From Phycomyces nitens (Eukaryota; Mucoromycota; Mucoromycetes; Mucorales; Phycomycetaceae), in assembly GCA_022702545.1 (NCBI GenBank), contig JAHRBC010000001.1:8370001-8434000 (forward strand): a stretch of DNA of 64,000 nucleotides, in the 5' to 3' direction. The position numbers and the translations under genes are program-made. Positions within the stretch are counted from its first letter, which is position 1, and every line of letters begins with the position of its first letter. Below the pieces are notes generated by a model, which saw only the letters and a list, made by a program, of their open reading frames with translations, did not search any database and was not told where the DNA came from. Of the stretch, positions 10,051-22,780 are shown piece by piece.

Positions 10051-13000
10051 ATGTCTTCTTCCAACAGTATTTACAACACCAAGTGCTATTGCACTGTATG
10101 CGGTGATAATGAAGAAGGATTCACCTATGTGACAAGAAGAACTGTCCAACATCATAACAAAAGAGCCAGAGTAGATGCAGTATTCACATCTTCAAGGGGT
10201 ATTTTATTTAAAACAACAGAGTATACTTGTATATTAATATTATATTATAAATAAAGACTCTCAAAGAGAAATGATGGAAGTTGATTCTGAGTATAAGAAA
10301 TATATTTATTTAAATGTCAATGGTGTCTAACACACTATTATATTCTATATTTGTAGCTGTCATAACTTACCAACCTGGTCCCGTAGAAGAGGGTGGCCAA
10401 ACAAATGTTCCTGTTTTGGAAATTGAGTCCATGCCTGCCAACAATATCTCCATTGAGAATCGCGATGATGACAATGAGATCTCGGTTGAGAATGACAATG
10501 GCGCCAGTGATGATGAAGATGTTGTTGAGCTTGAGCTTGAGGAGTTGGATGCCGAAGGTTTGTACATAATCATTGAATAAAAGAAAAAGCCTGAAAAATT
10601 GAGTATTAATATTTTCTCTTTTTTTTTACAATAGCCCCTTTTGAAGCCCCTGGTATGCCTGAGAACCCAGTTCACAAGTTTATCGCCATCTTCACGGTCC
10701 TTTTTACATCCTGCTACGTGGTCAACAAGGGTTCCATTGTCTTGATTGAGTTCATCAATGAGCTCTTGAAGATTTACAAGCAGGATTTCCAGCTTCCAAC
10801 AAGTCTTCTTGGGCTCCAAAGAATGACTGGATTTTCCGAGATATCCAAGGGAATCCACAGATTTGTAGCATGCCAAGATTGCCATCAAATCTACGATGAA
10901 TGCATGACAGTTCCTCCCACCTGTGTGTTCCAGAAGCTTGGATCCAACTCTGTCTGCAGGTGTAAGTTGGTGAAGGAGTCGTCTGTTGGTGCCTTGGCCC
11001 CAAAAAGGGTGTTTGTCTATCAATCCGTTAAGCATGCTATGAAGACACTCTTTCTTCGCCCTGGCTTTGAGGCCAGAATCAGACACTGGAACTCAGATCT
11101 CAAGATTCCACAGACAATGTGCAATGTCTACGACGGCGCCATGTGGAAGGACGTCAAGGACATCAACGGCGCCCAGTTTACAGCGGATCCGTGCTCCCTC
11201 ATGTTGGCTCTCAACATCGACTGGTTCCAACCTTTCGATGGTGTGGTGTACTCTTGTGGTGCCATTTATTTGGTCATCAATAATCTACCTCGGGAGGAGC
11301 GATTCAAGCCAGAAAACACCATCCTTGTTGGTCTTATGCCTGGACCAAAAGAGCCAAAGTCAGAGGAGATCAACCACTACCTGGAGCCGTTGGTAGATGA
11401 GTTGAACGAGCTCTATGTTGGAATGAATATTCCAACATTTGAGAGGCCAATTGGTGCCAGTGTCCGTGCTGCACTAATGATGGTGGCATGTGACATCCCA
11501 GCAGCAAGAAAGACCAGTGGATTCACCGCCCACAACAGCACATGCGCATGCTACAAATGCAATCATCAGTTCTCTTGTCTGGAAGGCACGACCAGTGTAG
11601 ATTTCCGCGGTTTCGAGTTTGCTGAGTGGAGGCTTGCGAGTGGTGCTGAAAACCGGGTGCATGCTGAGGTGTGGAAAAGTGCAAGTACATCCTCAGAAAG
11701 ACATCAGCTGGAGGTCGAAAATGGTGTTCAATGGTCACAGCTGCATCGTCTTGGATACTTTGATCTAGTACGTGGAACGATCATCGATCCCATGCACAAT
11801 CTCTTTCTGGGCACGGCAAAAAGAATGGTAGAAAAGTGGACTGCCAGTGGTCTGATTGTAGACAGGGATCTTCGCAAGATGCAGAAGATAGCCGAGACCA
11901 TGGTACTGCCTGTTGGCTACAGCATGCTGAAGACGAAGATTGACAAGGGGTTCCCCAGGATGAAAGCTGACGAATGGAAGTCGTGGGTATTGGTGTACTC
12001 TCCGGTTTTGCTGAAGTACGTTCTTCCACCAGCAAACTTTGCCAACTGGATCGATTTCGTGGATGCATGTCGTATTCTGGTCAAGCCAACAATAACGTAT
12101 GATGATGTCGAGTCAGCTCACCTCCATCTCCAGCAATTCTGTCAATCGTGCGAAACGCTTTACCCTGCTACAATCCTCACCTGCAATATGCACCTGCACC
12201 TCCATCTTTGCGACACCGTTCGTGATTTTGGACCCGTGTACGGTTATTGGCTCTTTGGGTTTGAGAGATTCAATGGCTTGTTAAAGAATATTAACACGAA
12301 CAGAAGAGATGGGTTTGAGATGACCTATATGCGAAACTTCCTGGAAGATGCATACAAGAGTGACTATGTCAATGCCGTTTTTCCCAATTTGAGCCAAGTC
12401 CTCTTTTCTCCTGTTCTCCAGAAACTCACGTCCACCACACCCACCATCCTCTCCTCTCCCTCTACAACCTACTGCACATTTGACTTGCAAGACTTTCTTC
12501 GACTCTCCAACGATGCAACAATTCTTGTCAAAGGCAATGAACCGCTCCCTCCATCTGTATTTCCTCTCTTGACCAGTAAGCCTTCCTCAATAAGTGATGT
12601 CTACTATCCTTTTTTGTTGGAGTATTACAAGAAGCAGTATGACATTCCAGACCTAGTGGACTATCGTCACGCCTCCCTCTCGCCGTTTTTTGTTGATAAT
12701 CAGATTGGCAAGAATAGTTCTGTCAGTCGTGGGTCTTTTGTCCAGGCACTGTTCCTTGGCAGATACGGCGACCATGCAAATGTGTATACTGGCCAAATCC
12801 AGTATATGTTTACTCATTCCTTCATGCCACCAACCAACCAGACAATCTGCTCAAGTCATGGAATCCAGCACACCGAGCATGTTTTTGCATTTGTCTGATG
12901 GCTTCCTCTGTCTTCAGATAGATCACAAGAAGATGATGGTGTGGACATTTGCCTGCCTGAATTTTCAGATGATGACTATCAGTACATCCTGCCTGTTCAT

Positions 13001-13093
13001 CGCATCTTGCTTGAGGTGGCCACTGCCAAATATAGAAAGAACAATGAGACGACAACACTAGTCATTCCTCTGCCAAAAAAGCAATATGCTTAA
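10051..13093 (+). pseudogene. E1 gene A: tnp2/DUF4218-like transposase, one nonsense codon
   Basis: Probable transposase that binds and cuts the E ends in the nucleus. Predicted exons are 10051-10198, 10267-10290, 10357-10557 and 10635-13093 (943 codons). Exon 1 has a CYCTVC...T...H zinc-finger-like motif and exon 3 is highly acidic. The last exon carries the family core: LNIDWFQPFDGVVYSCGAIY, GLMPGPKEPKSEEINHY, ACDIPAARKTSGF with a following C-x2-C, and IIDPMHNLFLGTAKRM (the three Asp are candidate metal ligands). Further on is MHLHLHL...FGPVYGYWLFGFERFNGLLK, matching the DUF4218 pattern. An in-frame TGA at 12896-12898 replaces what other copies show as Arg (FVRW). The frame then stays open to LVIPLPKKQYA. 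Read-through or a one-base reversion would restore it, so decay is recent. Confidence 0.9.
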
Positions 13094-13218
13094 ATAAATA
13101 AATAAAAGCATCTTTCCTCCAAGGCAAACAATTTTACCTTCTAAGTATGTTATTAAGACAAACTGTAACAATCAGCTTAAGAAGAGATTTTTTTTTAATT
13201 TTTTAATTGTTTAATTTT

Positions 13219-14348
13219 TTATTTGTCATCTCTGACGGTCCACTGTGGTGGTGGGGGGAGCATGCTGTCAGGGACTGGTTTGGTCACGACACTGTGGAAG
13301 CGTCTTTCCATCAGCTGTCGAGAATTGTTGCCCAAGTCGACACGGGCATACAAGTCAACCATTTCGAGGAAATGGTTGAACTAAAAGGACAATTAGTTTC
13401 TATTTATTATATTTCAAAAACAATAAACTTGGCTGGAAAACAATTTACCTTGTTGCTTCGCCAACTTGGGTGCTTGACGTGAACGATGTACACACCTGGA
13501 GTCCCAGGTGTCTCATCACCAGACTCGCCATCAGATATTGCTCCTTTCTGAATGAGATTGGAGCAATCCCTACCCATTGCAGCATCAATGGCAGCCTTGT
13601 TCTTGGCATAGGTAAGGCCACGGCGTTTGAGGTGCTATAGATCAATTGGTATTAATATTACTCTTAAAACTAAGCTCTGATTAGAATATAAAACACAACT
13701 TACATCACCCTCATGAGAAGAGTGCCGTGTCTTTGCCTTTGTGGCATCCCTCTTGCTAGAACTCTGGGACTCCAGGTGACACCGACTGCGGAAGTGGTTG
13801 TGAACCTTTTCACAAATGTCACTGTTTCGCAACCTGGGGTCCCGAGACCTTTGCACCAGGAAGGCCATTAGGTTGTCCACCAACTCTTTATTTGGACTGT
13901 CGTTAAAGAAGACCTTGGTGTTCCACCTGGGCTTCCTGTTGTTGGCCTCAATTTCGGCCTGGTCATTCAACCTGAACCTGGGCGTCCACATGTAGCCATG
14001 AATAAGTCTCTATTTTATAGCATTAAATTAGTGAATTATTATTACTCTGTTACTTACAATCACTTCCGTGAGGTCCTTTGGTTTTGGCTCAGGAAGAACA
14101 TTGCCAGTAGTGCTGACAACTGGGGCCACAGCAACAGGAACCACTGGCCCAGCATTTGAAGGCTGACCAGTGTTGGTGTTGCCTCCAACATTGGTACCAC
14201 TTTGGCCGTTCATGGTGGTATATGCTTGTTTGTGAAAGCCTACGTCGTTGCTTATTGTCAAGACAGTTTGCTTTATAGCAATTATCTCCTCCATCATCCG
14301 AGGATTCTCTGCATTGGGCTGAGGAGCGAGTGCGCGTCTGTTTGCCAT
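13219..14348 (-). CDS. E1 gene B: unrecognised transposon accessory protein
   Basis: Four exons, all phase 0: 14348-14058, 14009-13704, 13634-13449 and 13380-13219 (314 aa, no stop). I do not recognise the family. The N-terminus (MANRRALAPQ) is followed by a short helical stretch and a Ser/Thr/Pro/Val-rich linker. Exon 2 has NNRKPRWN, the SPNKELVDNLMAFL helix and a basic end. Exon 3 begins with basic HLKRRG, has the acidic ISDGESGDE and ends with PSWRSNK (PSWRSDE in other copies). The C-terminus is P-rich with W. It converges on gene A with 125 bp between stops. By position it could be the counterpart of the TnpA-type DNA-binding partner of plant En/Spm; that is inference. Confidence 0.85.
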
Positions 14349-14749
14349 TGTCTAAAGAATATTAAAATAGTCAGTGTCAATTATATTATACTGTGTCTGG
14401 ATTTAATATAAATGATATTCTTTACTTGTAACTAAAAAGATAATAAGATGATGAGAACACAAAAGAGTGAGAAAGAACAAGTCAATTATACAAAAAGCAT
14501 ATTATATATTAATAGCCATATACATGGCTGTATCCAAAAAGACTTCTTGTAGACTATCAGAGTTGATATTGGCAATCAAAATTGTCCTTTATTAATTAAC
14601 TAGTGAGTTGGTCTCTTTAGATAAAGAAAAAGACTTTGTAAAATCGGTTTTTATATATATATACTTTGGGTTTATTCTATAACACAATTAATCACTGCAA
14701 AAAGCATACAGTTTCATAGGGTAGAAAGAGTGGGAATATTATGTTTAAA

Positions 14750-16060
14750 TCATTGATTTCTATATGGTTTTACTCTAATTACCATCATGATACCTAGCTT
14801 AATAATAACGGGTAGAAAGAAGCTTGAGATCATAAAGAAACCCTTTACCTGTCACACTACAATAGAGTTCTTTAGTCTGTCATATACAATCCATAATATG
14901 TACTCTGTGTAAACACTTGTACTCCAAGCTTATGTGGTCAGTAAAATCCATTTTGAGTTTCATTTGTTATAAAAAAAGATTAAGAATTGGGTACCACCTC
15001 AGCACATACACTTTCTCCATTTCATAATATTATTTATTAATTAATTTATAATAGACAATGAAGAGTAAGTGTAGTTTATGATACACAATTATGGGGAAAG
15101 TGTAGATTTTAAAGAAGCGTTTTGGCTGAATAATCATTTTGTTTTTATTTGTTTCATAAAAAATATTCTCTAGGTGGGGGCTATAATCATACGATTGATT
15201 TCTTTACTAGAGCTACTGTATCTATTTGTATTTGTAAATAAATACTCACGGCCAGATCTTGGGCAAAACGAAGTATACTCAGGGAGTTGTCCAGTGCTAT
15301 ATTTTATACTCTAGAATAAAGAGTCCATTAGAATATAGTCATCAAAATGTAAAATATATATATTGCGGTACTTACAGGTATCATAACAAACATTTTATAC
15401 TCTTTGGTCCTGTTTTGAAGTACCACAGTTAGTATAATGTATGCTGAAAGTATAAGAGACTTGTTTTAAAATAACTTACTTTATATCATCGGCCACAACA
15501 CGGCAGTATAAATGAGAGATGAGCCAAAAGAATCTATAACAGATATTTAGTAACTGTAAAACAAAAAATAATATTTTATATATATTTACCATAATATTTT
15601 TCAAGAGCCAAGACCAGAGTAAGTAAGGATAATAGGAAAGCAGAGTATAGAAAGATGGTGAGTACTTGTACTAGGCATAATGATATCTTACGTTTGCATG
15701 TCTTGTTTGGTCTTTCAAGTAGAAACAAAGGGAGAATATACCCTCTATAATCAAGTCCCATAGTCAGTAAAAATAAAAAATATATTAAAAAACTTACCGT
15801 GTATTGAGTATCAAAAATAATAAGAGAGGAAAAGAAGGAGAAAAAGGAAAAAAGACTCTGGCCAAGATGTCTGGATTGTAAAATAAAATATGATTGGTAA
15901 ATCAAAAAAATCCAAAAGAAGATGCCAATTTGTGTATCCAATGTTTATACTTCTCTGAGTTGAAAAGACGTTTTGATCTTATTAAAGAAGTAGAAAAATT
16001 CTCTTAAATATCATCTCAAACAAACCAAACCAACCTCTCTTACTTGCTCTTTTTACTTGT
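14750..16060 (-). other. E2 unit R: putative micro-exon transcription unit
   Basis: On the minus strand, divergent from gene B and running to the terminus, a series of canonical splice sites appears. Donors include CGGTAAGTT (about 15793), ACGTAAGAT (about 15692), AAAGTAAGTT (about 15483) and CTGTAAGTA (about 15376), with matching TAG/CAG acceptors. They delimit exons of roughly 20-60 nt. The first candidate exon starts at ATG 15941 and encodes a hydrophobic stretch (MDTQIGIFFWIFLIYQSYF). I could not chain all exons in one frame; it may be non-coding. Confidence 0.45.
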
Positions 16061-16123
16061 ATGTATATATACATATACCAGCATATTTATTTATATTAAT
16101 TGATATTGATTTATTTGTAGAAA

Positions 16124-17361
16124 ATGTACAACTTTGACCCCTCCCGAATTTCAGTGAACAATCCCATGTTTGCTGCTATTACCCGTAGTGCAATGGCCAA
16201 CAATAGTAGCATGCAAGCACCTCTAATTGCTGATACTAGCCCAGTACCAGAAGTTGTTCATAACTTTCAAGGACTAGAAGATCCTGTTCTCACCTTGTTG
16301 CGTTCAACCAATGCAAATATCAATAGTCTTGCTGATCAAATAAAAATGATTACGACTATTGTTGGGGACTCCAAAGGTTTAATCACCCGTTTGGAGCAAA
16401 CAGTAAAGGAAATTGTTGATGCCCAGACAGTCATCAGCACCACTCCAGTCAGCCAAAACATGGCAGTAGAGATCCAGAGGATGCCAGATTTTCGATCCCT
16501 TTTGGAGGAGAACCATGTTCCTAGAAAAAGACATTGTCAGATATCTGTAAGTTTTGTTAGAAAACATAGTGATGGTAAATATATTAAATGCTTTATTCAT
16601 AGAAAATGATCAATGGTTACTTGAAAAAGCCAGATTTTAAACACATTGATCCTTTAAAAGAAGCTGAAAATGATGCGAAACCAGGGTGGTGCCTGACCAG
16701 CTACTTTAAGGGTGGATACAACCATGGTTTGGCCATGGTATTGATTGCCAACCTGAGAAACCAGGAAGCTTCTGTTGGGGTCGCAACAAGCGATCTTGCC
16801 AGAATGGTTAAAAACCATTTCTGCAATCAGGTGTGTCAGTTTCGCAGATCTCCAGAGGCTGCAGATAAAAAACGATTAGCATCTAGAAGGCATCAGCGTG
16901 GTGTGGCAGTAAGTTTTGGGCAATCACTTTAATAAATATAGTTTAATTTAAATTGATGAAATAAATATCTAGCTTCTTCGACGTCGTTCTGGTGCATATG
17001 CCAAGTATAAAGAACGGATTGACCGAGAGATGGGAAAGTCTGACTGTGTCAAGGTGTTGCAAAAGGCCGCAATGTCAGATGATGAGACTGATGGTGAAGA
17101 TCAGCTCACAGCTTACCGACCAAGCTGGAGAAGTGATGAGGTAATATATATTTAAATATTATTCTTTATATTAAAAATTAAATATACTTAATTATTATAA
17201 TATAGCTCCAAAAGTTCCTGGACATGGTTGATGATTTTGCTTCCCAGTCTTTGAAGAAGAAAGCAGCCCGATTATTGAAGCGTGTTGCAGCTGTGAAAGA
17301 AGCTGAACTGCCTGTTGATTTAGCAGTCCCACTCCCTCAATGGGCTGTAAAAAATAATTAA
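16124..17361 (+). CDS. E2 gene B: unrecognised transposon accessory protein
   Basis: Exons 16124-16546, 16603-16908, 16973-17140 and 17206-17361, all phase 0, 350 aa with no stop. The start is chosen because an intron acceptor (TTTGTAG) ends 3 nt before this ATG, as in every other copy. The N-terminal 140 residues are longer than in the other copies and include a heptad-like region (TNANINSLADQIKMITTIVG). Exon 2 is again exactly 306 nt and ends with a Lys/Arg-rich segment. Exon 3 has MSDDETDGEDQ then YRPSWRSDE at the splice junction. The last residues are PLPQWAVKNN. The stop lies 106 bp from the gene A stop on the other strand. Function unknown; DNA- or protein-binding role inferred. Confidence 0.85.
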
Positions 17362-17467
17362 ATATATTCTATTTTGTTCTATTTTGCTCTATCTTATTTA
17401 TCCGAGCCATATATTCCCAATATTTTTGATTATGTTGATAGTAAAAAAAATGATATTATATATATAT

Positions 17468-20400
17468 TTATGCGTATATTTTTCTAAGTAAAGGGACAAT
17501 GAGCATCTTAATGTTTCCACTTTCTGTTATATGCTCTCCAATGGCAACTGACAACAGAATATGGTGTACTGGCAGAATGTTTTGGTAATCACCTCTGGTA
17601 AATGTCGTCTCACACAGCTCTACATCTTGTCCACTTCTTACATCTTGGCTTGCTGTCCGGTACCACTTAATGTATGCAAAAACATGCTGATCAAATTGGC
17701 CAGTTCTTGGATCAAAGATGGCATTTGCAAAAAGGTATTGAATTTGGCCAGTGAAGGCACTAATCCCACGGTCATTGTTCTCACCAAATAAGGCTTGTAT
17801 ATATGATCCGCGGTTGGCTCTACCATTGCAACTTTTATAAACCTGGCCAAGAAGATTGATGGAAGGAATCTTCTGGATTATGTTGTTGATGAATGTCTCC
17901 CCAAAAACTGCATCTCAATATCCTCTTATTTGATCATCACCATATGACGTGCGGTAGAACTCAAGCAGGTGGGCATACTCTTCTTCTTTCATTGGCATGT
18001 GGTTGCCAAGAGCAAGAGGAAAGGCAGACGGTGGCAGTGGTTCATTGCCTTTGACACCAAATATATTGCGTTCGGCGGAGTCAAGGAAGTTCTTCAGGTG
18101 GAATCCAGCAGGAGAGAAAGGAATGTATGGCGTAGTGGGGATGGTGACAGCAGGAGCAATATGGACAAGTTCAGAAATCAAAGAAGTGTGCGATTCGTTT
18201 TCAACAAATGGCAAGATTCCACGGGCAAGATCAACTTTGAATATATTCTCAAGGTACTTTCTCATAAAGGTTCCCTCAAAGCCATCTTTCTTATTTGTGG
18301 AGTAGCTTTTCAAGATACCATTATATCGTTCAAAGCTGAATAACCAGTACCCATATACCGGCCCAAAGTTCAGGATTGTTTCTTGCAGATGAAGATGCAG
18401 ATGCATATTAGGTGAGATGAATTCTGTGCCGTATATGTTCTGACATTGACGGCCAAACAACTCCAGACAGTAGTGGGCCTCAGCCAATTCATCTTTGGAT
18501 ATGCTCGGTCTTGCCAAGTATCTGCACCCATTCACAAAGCACATCCAGTTGTCCAGATTCTTGCGTGGTAAACGACCCAGCAAAAGAACAGGGGAGTACA
18601 CCAGGCACCAAGATCTCCACTCATTGGCCTTCATGAAAGGAAAATCCTTTCCAATTTTCTTTCTTAGTGGCGTGAAGTCTGGGGGAAGGACCATAGTCTC
18701 AGCCTGTTGCTGCATTTCTGTCAAGTGTCTATTGGTAATCAGGCCAGCTGATCTCCACTTCTCCATCATACGTTTCGCAGTTCCCAGAAAGAGGTTATGC
18801 ATCGGGTCAATAATGGTGCACTTGACTACATTAAAGTACTCAAGATTATGGAGTTCCGACCAGCGGACACCATTCTCTCTTTCCATCCTCTTCTGTTCAG
18901 TATCACTTGACGCACTCTTCCAGGCAGCAGCATGTTGACGGTTTTCAATATCTGTTCGAGCCACCCACTCTGAGAAGACGAACCCAGAATAGTCCATTCC
19001 AGCATTTCCAGGAAGGCGAGAAAACCTGCGATTACACTTGTGGCAGGCGTTTGTACTGGCATGGGATGTAAATCCACATGTTTTGCGAGCTGCAGGAATA
19101 TCACAAGCAACCAAAAGAAGAGCTGCACGAACAAGAGCACCAGAAGGACAATGGAAGGTCGGCATAATGATACCACCATACAATTTCTTGAGTTCGACAA
19201 CAAGAGGGGCCAAATAGTGATTGATTTCACTTGTTCTTGCTTCTTTCGGACCTGGCATCAAACCAACAAGTACTACGTTCTCCTTCTTGTACCTCTCCTC
19301 TCTTGGCAAATTATTGATTGAAAGGTAGATTGCTCCACAAGAATAAGCAACCCCATCAAAAGGCTGAAACCAATCAATATTCAATGTGAGCATCAGAGAC
19401 TGCTCATGGGCTACAAATTGTTCATCGTTTTGGTCTTTCAGTGCACCCCACTTTGCTCCATCGTAGATATCAAACAGTGTGTCTGGAACTTGCTGTCTGA
19501 ATCTCCAATGGTTGACCATGCGCTCAAATTCAGGACGGCGGAAGAGAGAAGACAAGGTGTTTGTGACCGAGTTGTACATGTACACCCTTTTTGGTGGAGC
19601 CAAGCTACTGGATGACCCCAAGAAAAGCTCATTTTCGCACATATTTCCGGAAAGCTTTCTGAAAGTACAGCACTGTGGAACCATCTCGGACTCGGAATAT
19701 ATCTTGTGGCATTCACCACAGGCCACATAACGTTGGACTCCTTTTGTTACTGAATTCAACCCCGTCATATTGTAGAGGGCATTCAGACTCAATGGCAGGT
19801 GGAACGATTGCCCAAATTGAGCCAAAACCTCATTAATGAACTTGATCAATATGACACCACCTGAGTTGACAATGTATTTGGAGATGAAGAACGCAGCAAA
19901 GGAGGCAATGAATAGATGGGTCGGGTTGGTTGGCATATCAAAGACAAAGGATTGGTCTATTTAATTTATTGAATTAATATCTCTGATATTTTTTTAAAAT
20001 ATTTTGCGATTTTACTAACCTTCAATTGTCTCATATTCCTCTTCAAAGGTATCAGAATTCACGGATTCCACACTCTCAGCATCATCGTCAACTTCAGCAA
20101 AAGGTGAGCTTGGCATTTCTTCATGGGCTATAAAACCAAAATATTATAGACAACAATTAGTTAAAAGCTTTTAATAAAATTATATACATACATTCAACAT
20201 GAGTCTCAACAATGATGTTGGTCTCAATCTCCATGTCATTGCCATTGCCATTCACATTCATGGCCATTGCTTCAGGGACCAATGCTATATTATATAATAT
20301 TATTAAATTTCCACCAAAAAATTATTTGTGTCTGTACATACATGAATCCTGTCTTTGTAATCTTTGCAAAATATCATCAGCAACATGTCTGTGATATGTT

Positions 20401-20486
20401 TGGGCTGATACCAGCTCGAATGTTCTGCCAGTTGGTGAGCATACAGAGCACTTGCATTCAACTTCGTTGCTTGAGTAAAAAGACAT
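17468..20486 (-). pseudogene. E2 gene A: tnp2/DUF4218-like transposase, one nonsense codon
   Basis: Predicted exons 20486-20342, 20284-20192, 20127-20020 and 19956-17468 (944 codons). Exon 1 encodes VECKCSVC...T...HRH, the zinc-finger-like motif shared by all copies. Exons 2-3 are acidic. The last exon has LNIDWFQPFDGVAYSCGAIY, MPGPKEARTSEINHYL, ACDIPAARKTCGFTSHAS, CTIIDPMHNLFLGTAKRMME and FGPVYGYWLFSFERYNGILK. The only defect is TGA at 17915-17917 where homologues have Arg in a YRHA/YRDA context, again a CGA-to-TGA change. Beyond it the frame continues (SINLLGQVYK ... NILPVHHILLSVAIGEHI) to IVPLLRKIYA. Family length otherwise full. Confidence 0.9.
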
Positions 20487-20992
20487 TTTGAGTTGTTTTG
20501 TATTTAAAAAAATTAACAGGAAAGGGTAACCATTTGAAAATATGCTTTTTTTTTATAGTTTTTATAACACAAATGTAACGACCAAAAGGTAAATCATATT
20601 TATTATCCAATAGAACAGACTGAAAATTACTGGCGCAGTTGAAAATAAAAAAGTTTATTGAGTTCAATTTTGATACACTTGTATCTTTAATTCCACTGAA
20701 ATATCTCTAAATGAAAGTGTATATTTTTTGCAGTGAATATTACTATTCATTTAGCTTTAAATCTATTTGTCTATATATTTTATTCTGTTTAAATTATACA
20801 GGCTCTTTAACAATAAACATTATCCATCTATCCCGAAAACCTTATTCTTTGAACCAAACGATTCTTGATAGTGTTGATTACACAGCTTTTTTTTTTCACA
20901 TTGATTCTGCGCCTTTATTGTAAGCCCAAGAAAATAATAAACAGCAGACTGAAACCTAGCAAAGCATATTAATCGCTCAAGATATATTTTGG

Positions 20993-22215
20993 ATTCCATC
21001 CATTACACCTATTCTGTCTCTATTTCAAATTTGATGTGGGCCCTTGTAATTAATCTCTCTTTTTCCCTATATCCGTGCCAATTTACTTTTCTCTTTACAC
21101 TCCCATAAACACAGGCTGATTCCGATGCATCCTTTCCACATTGCCCATCCAGGTTAACAATCATCAGTTAAACTCTCTGTAATCTTATAATTTATTCTGA
21201 CTCTCTCTCTTTCTATCAATCTTATAGACCTCTTTGACTCACACATCTCATTATATTATACTGTCATCGGGACCATGGTAAAAAAGTCTTTTCAAATCAA
21301 AATTTTCCTTATCTGACTTTGTTTACTCTGCAATAGACCACCCCTGCCATTCACCCCATCTGCCTCTTCCATAATCTACAGCTGCTATCATGATGGTAAT
21401 GCCGTTTCTTGTTCTTTATACTTTTCTATAATATTATTTCCATTTGCTCTTTTTATCTTATAGCCCTATTCCACCCGCATGGCCTATTATATAGCACCAT
21501 CATCAGTGCCCAGGTAAAAAAAAACTTTTTTGTGTCAAAAAAAAATAATTTTCTTTTCTAACATTGCTTATTCTAATTTAGGCTATCACCATCACTGTCC
21601 ACCCCATCTGCCTCTCTCATCATCTACGACTGGTTATCATAATGGTAATGCCATTTCTTGGCCTTTATTCTTTTCCATAATATTATTCTGGCTATTTACT
21701 AATAATTTTCTATACTCTTAACAAGACACTATTATTGGCCGCCATATACCATCCCTCTACTATAATCACCAACTCTGTTTTTGGTATGTAAATAAATTTT
21801 TCTATCACTCAATTCACCTATATTAATTTATTTTATCCCATCTCTAGTCAATCCAATCATACAAGATGCCATGTCACACAATTCAGCCCCTCTTTGTCCA
21901 TTCTTATCCAATCTTTGCAATGTAAGTATAATATCCCTCGCATCTTGAATAGCACCCGCACTCTTGAATATATATCGTTAATATAACTTTTATTATATCA
22001 GAACACTACCGCAACCACCCAAATTGCCACCAGACCCTATTTTCAGGTATTGTTCAGTAGAGAAGCACCCGATCCAAGTAGTATCAAGTAGGCTGGTAGA
22101 AGCGGCAAGGATAGACCGTAATAGTATTAGAACTCGTGTATAGAACCATTCTATTCTTTCCAATAAACACAAATATAAACCATAAACAACCTAATAAGTA
22201 TGGGATATAAAATAA
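20993..22215 (+). other. E1 unit R: micro-exon transcription unit with AATAAA
   Basis: Homologous to 52453-53760 and 57558-59540 on the other strand. Splice sites on the plus strand delimit exons of about 50-65 nt. Examples are a TATAG acceptor at about 21230 and ATCATGATG|GTAATG at about 21399. Others are CCCAG|GTAAAA near 21515, TTTAG|GCTATC near 21583, ATAATG|GTAATG near 21644 and AAT|GTAAGT near 21920. The last intron ends TATCAG near 22001, and AATAAACACAAATATAAACC at about 22165 is a plausible poly(A) signal. Two tandem exon pairs are present. The sequence 22216-22630 is terminal arm without genes. Confidence 0.55.
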
Positions 22216-22780
22216 TTGAGAGTATATCACTGGTCGAGAGTAATAAAGAGGATACCAAAATCAATAAATAATGGGCTATCTACTGTAGGCAAAGTACCTT
22301 ATACTACAGTTATGTGACTTCTCAAGGGTGTAGGCAAAGGAATCTCGCCATTCTACTTTTAATAGACTTATTGAATATAATAAAATTAAAACTGAGATTT
22401 GCATAGGTAATTCTGGTATTCACTTCAAGTTGACATATTAAGAATACTAACTCCCCTTACTAGCATCACCCCTAGTAGACTAAACACCAGTGTTTAGCGC
22501 GAAAATGCTCAGGCACCAAAGGTACCTTGTGCACTAGGCATTTGTTCACATAAACTCCAGTATATACCTTACCTTTGTCCAGGAATATACCTACCTATAT
22601 ACCAGTGTATATCAAATGTTTTTCCCAGTGATATACTGAATTATAAATCAGAAAACATATAAATATCAGTAGTTAGTTCTGTGTAGAAACATAACCTTTT
22701 TCTTTTGAATAAACACCCTACACAAGTTCTCACAAATTCTTTTGTATCTTTCCTATTTTTACTCTACCCACAACAGTTAT

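Larger units (their letters stand above)
14693..20735. mobile_element. E2: complete CACTA-like transposon nested in E1
   Basis: A 6043-bp element. Left end CACTGCAAAAAGCATACAG; right end read inward CACTGCAAAAAATATACAC; AAT duplicated at 14690-14692 and 20736-20738. It contains R (-), gene B (+) and gene A (-), the mirror order of E1. It inserted into E1 between gene B and unit R. Confidence 0.93.
9807..22630. mobile_element. E1: CACTA-like transposon (A/B/R), interrupted by E2
   Basis: The left terminus CACTGGAAAAACGGCTCTGA and the right terminus, read inward as CACTGGGAAAAACATTTGAT, share their outer 13 bases with one gap, and both have TACACTGG about 20 bp in. ATA is duplicated at 9804-9806 and 22631-22633. 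The 3-bp duplication and CACTG ends are characteristic of the CACTA (CMC) superfamily. Without E2 it is about 6.78 kb. Order from the left: gene A (+), gene B (-), E2 insertion, unit R (+). Confidence 0.92.
9331..22775 (+). repeat. Solo LTR, family A, copy 1, split by E1
   Basis: Visible as 9331-9806 and 22631-22775. The two halves together match 38612-39227 on the opposite strand (about 616 bp). Ends are TGTTG...CAACA, and GTTAT flanks it at 9326-9330 and 22776-22780 (5-bp duplication). The other copy shows the uninterrupted sequence AAAGCATATACTGAATT at the site where E1 has inserted, which proves the order of events. Confidence 0.92.

Noticed and set aside
15576..15941. A 121-residue hydrophobic frame (minus) as a single-exon gene
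   Set aside because: It runs through clear donor GTAAGTT and further splice sites; treated as the first exon of unit R instead.
9807..22630. E1 and E2 as one composite element
   Set aside because: E2 has its own CACTGC ends and AAT duplication; outer ends and ATA belong to E1.
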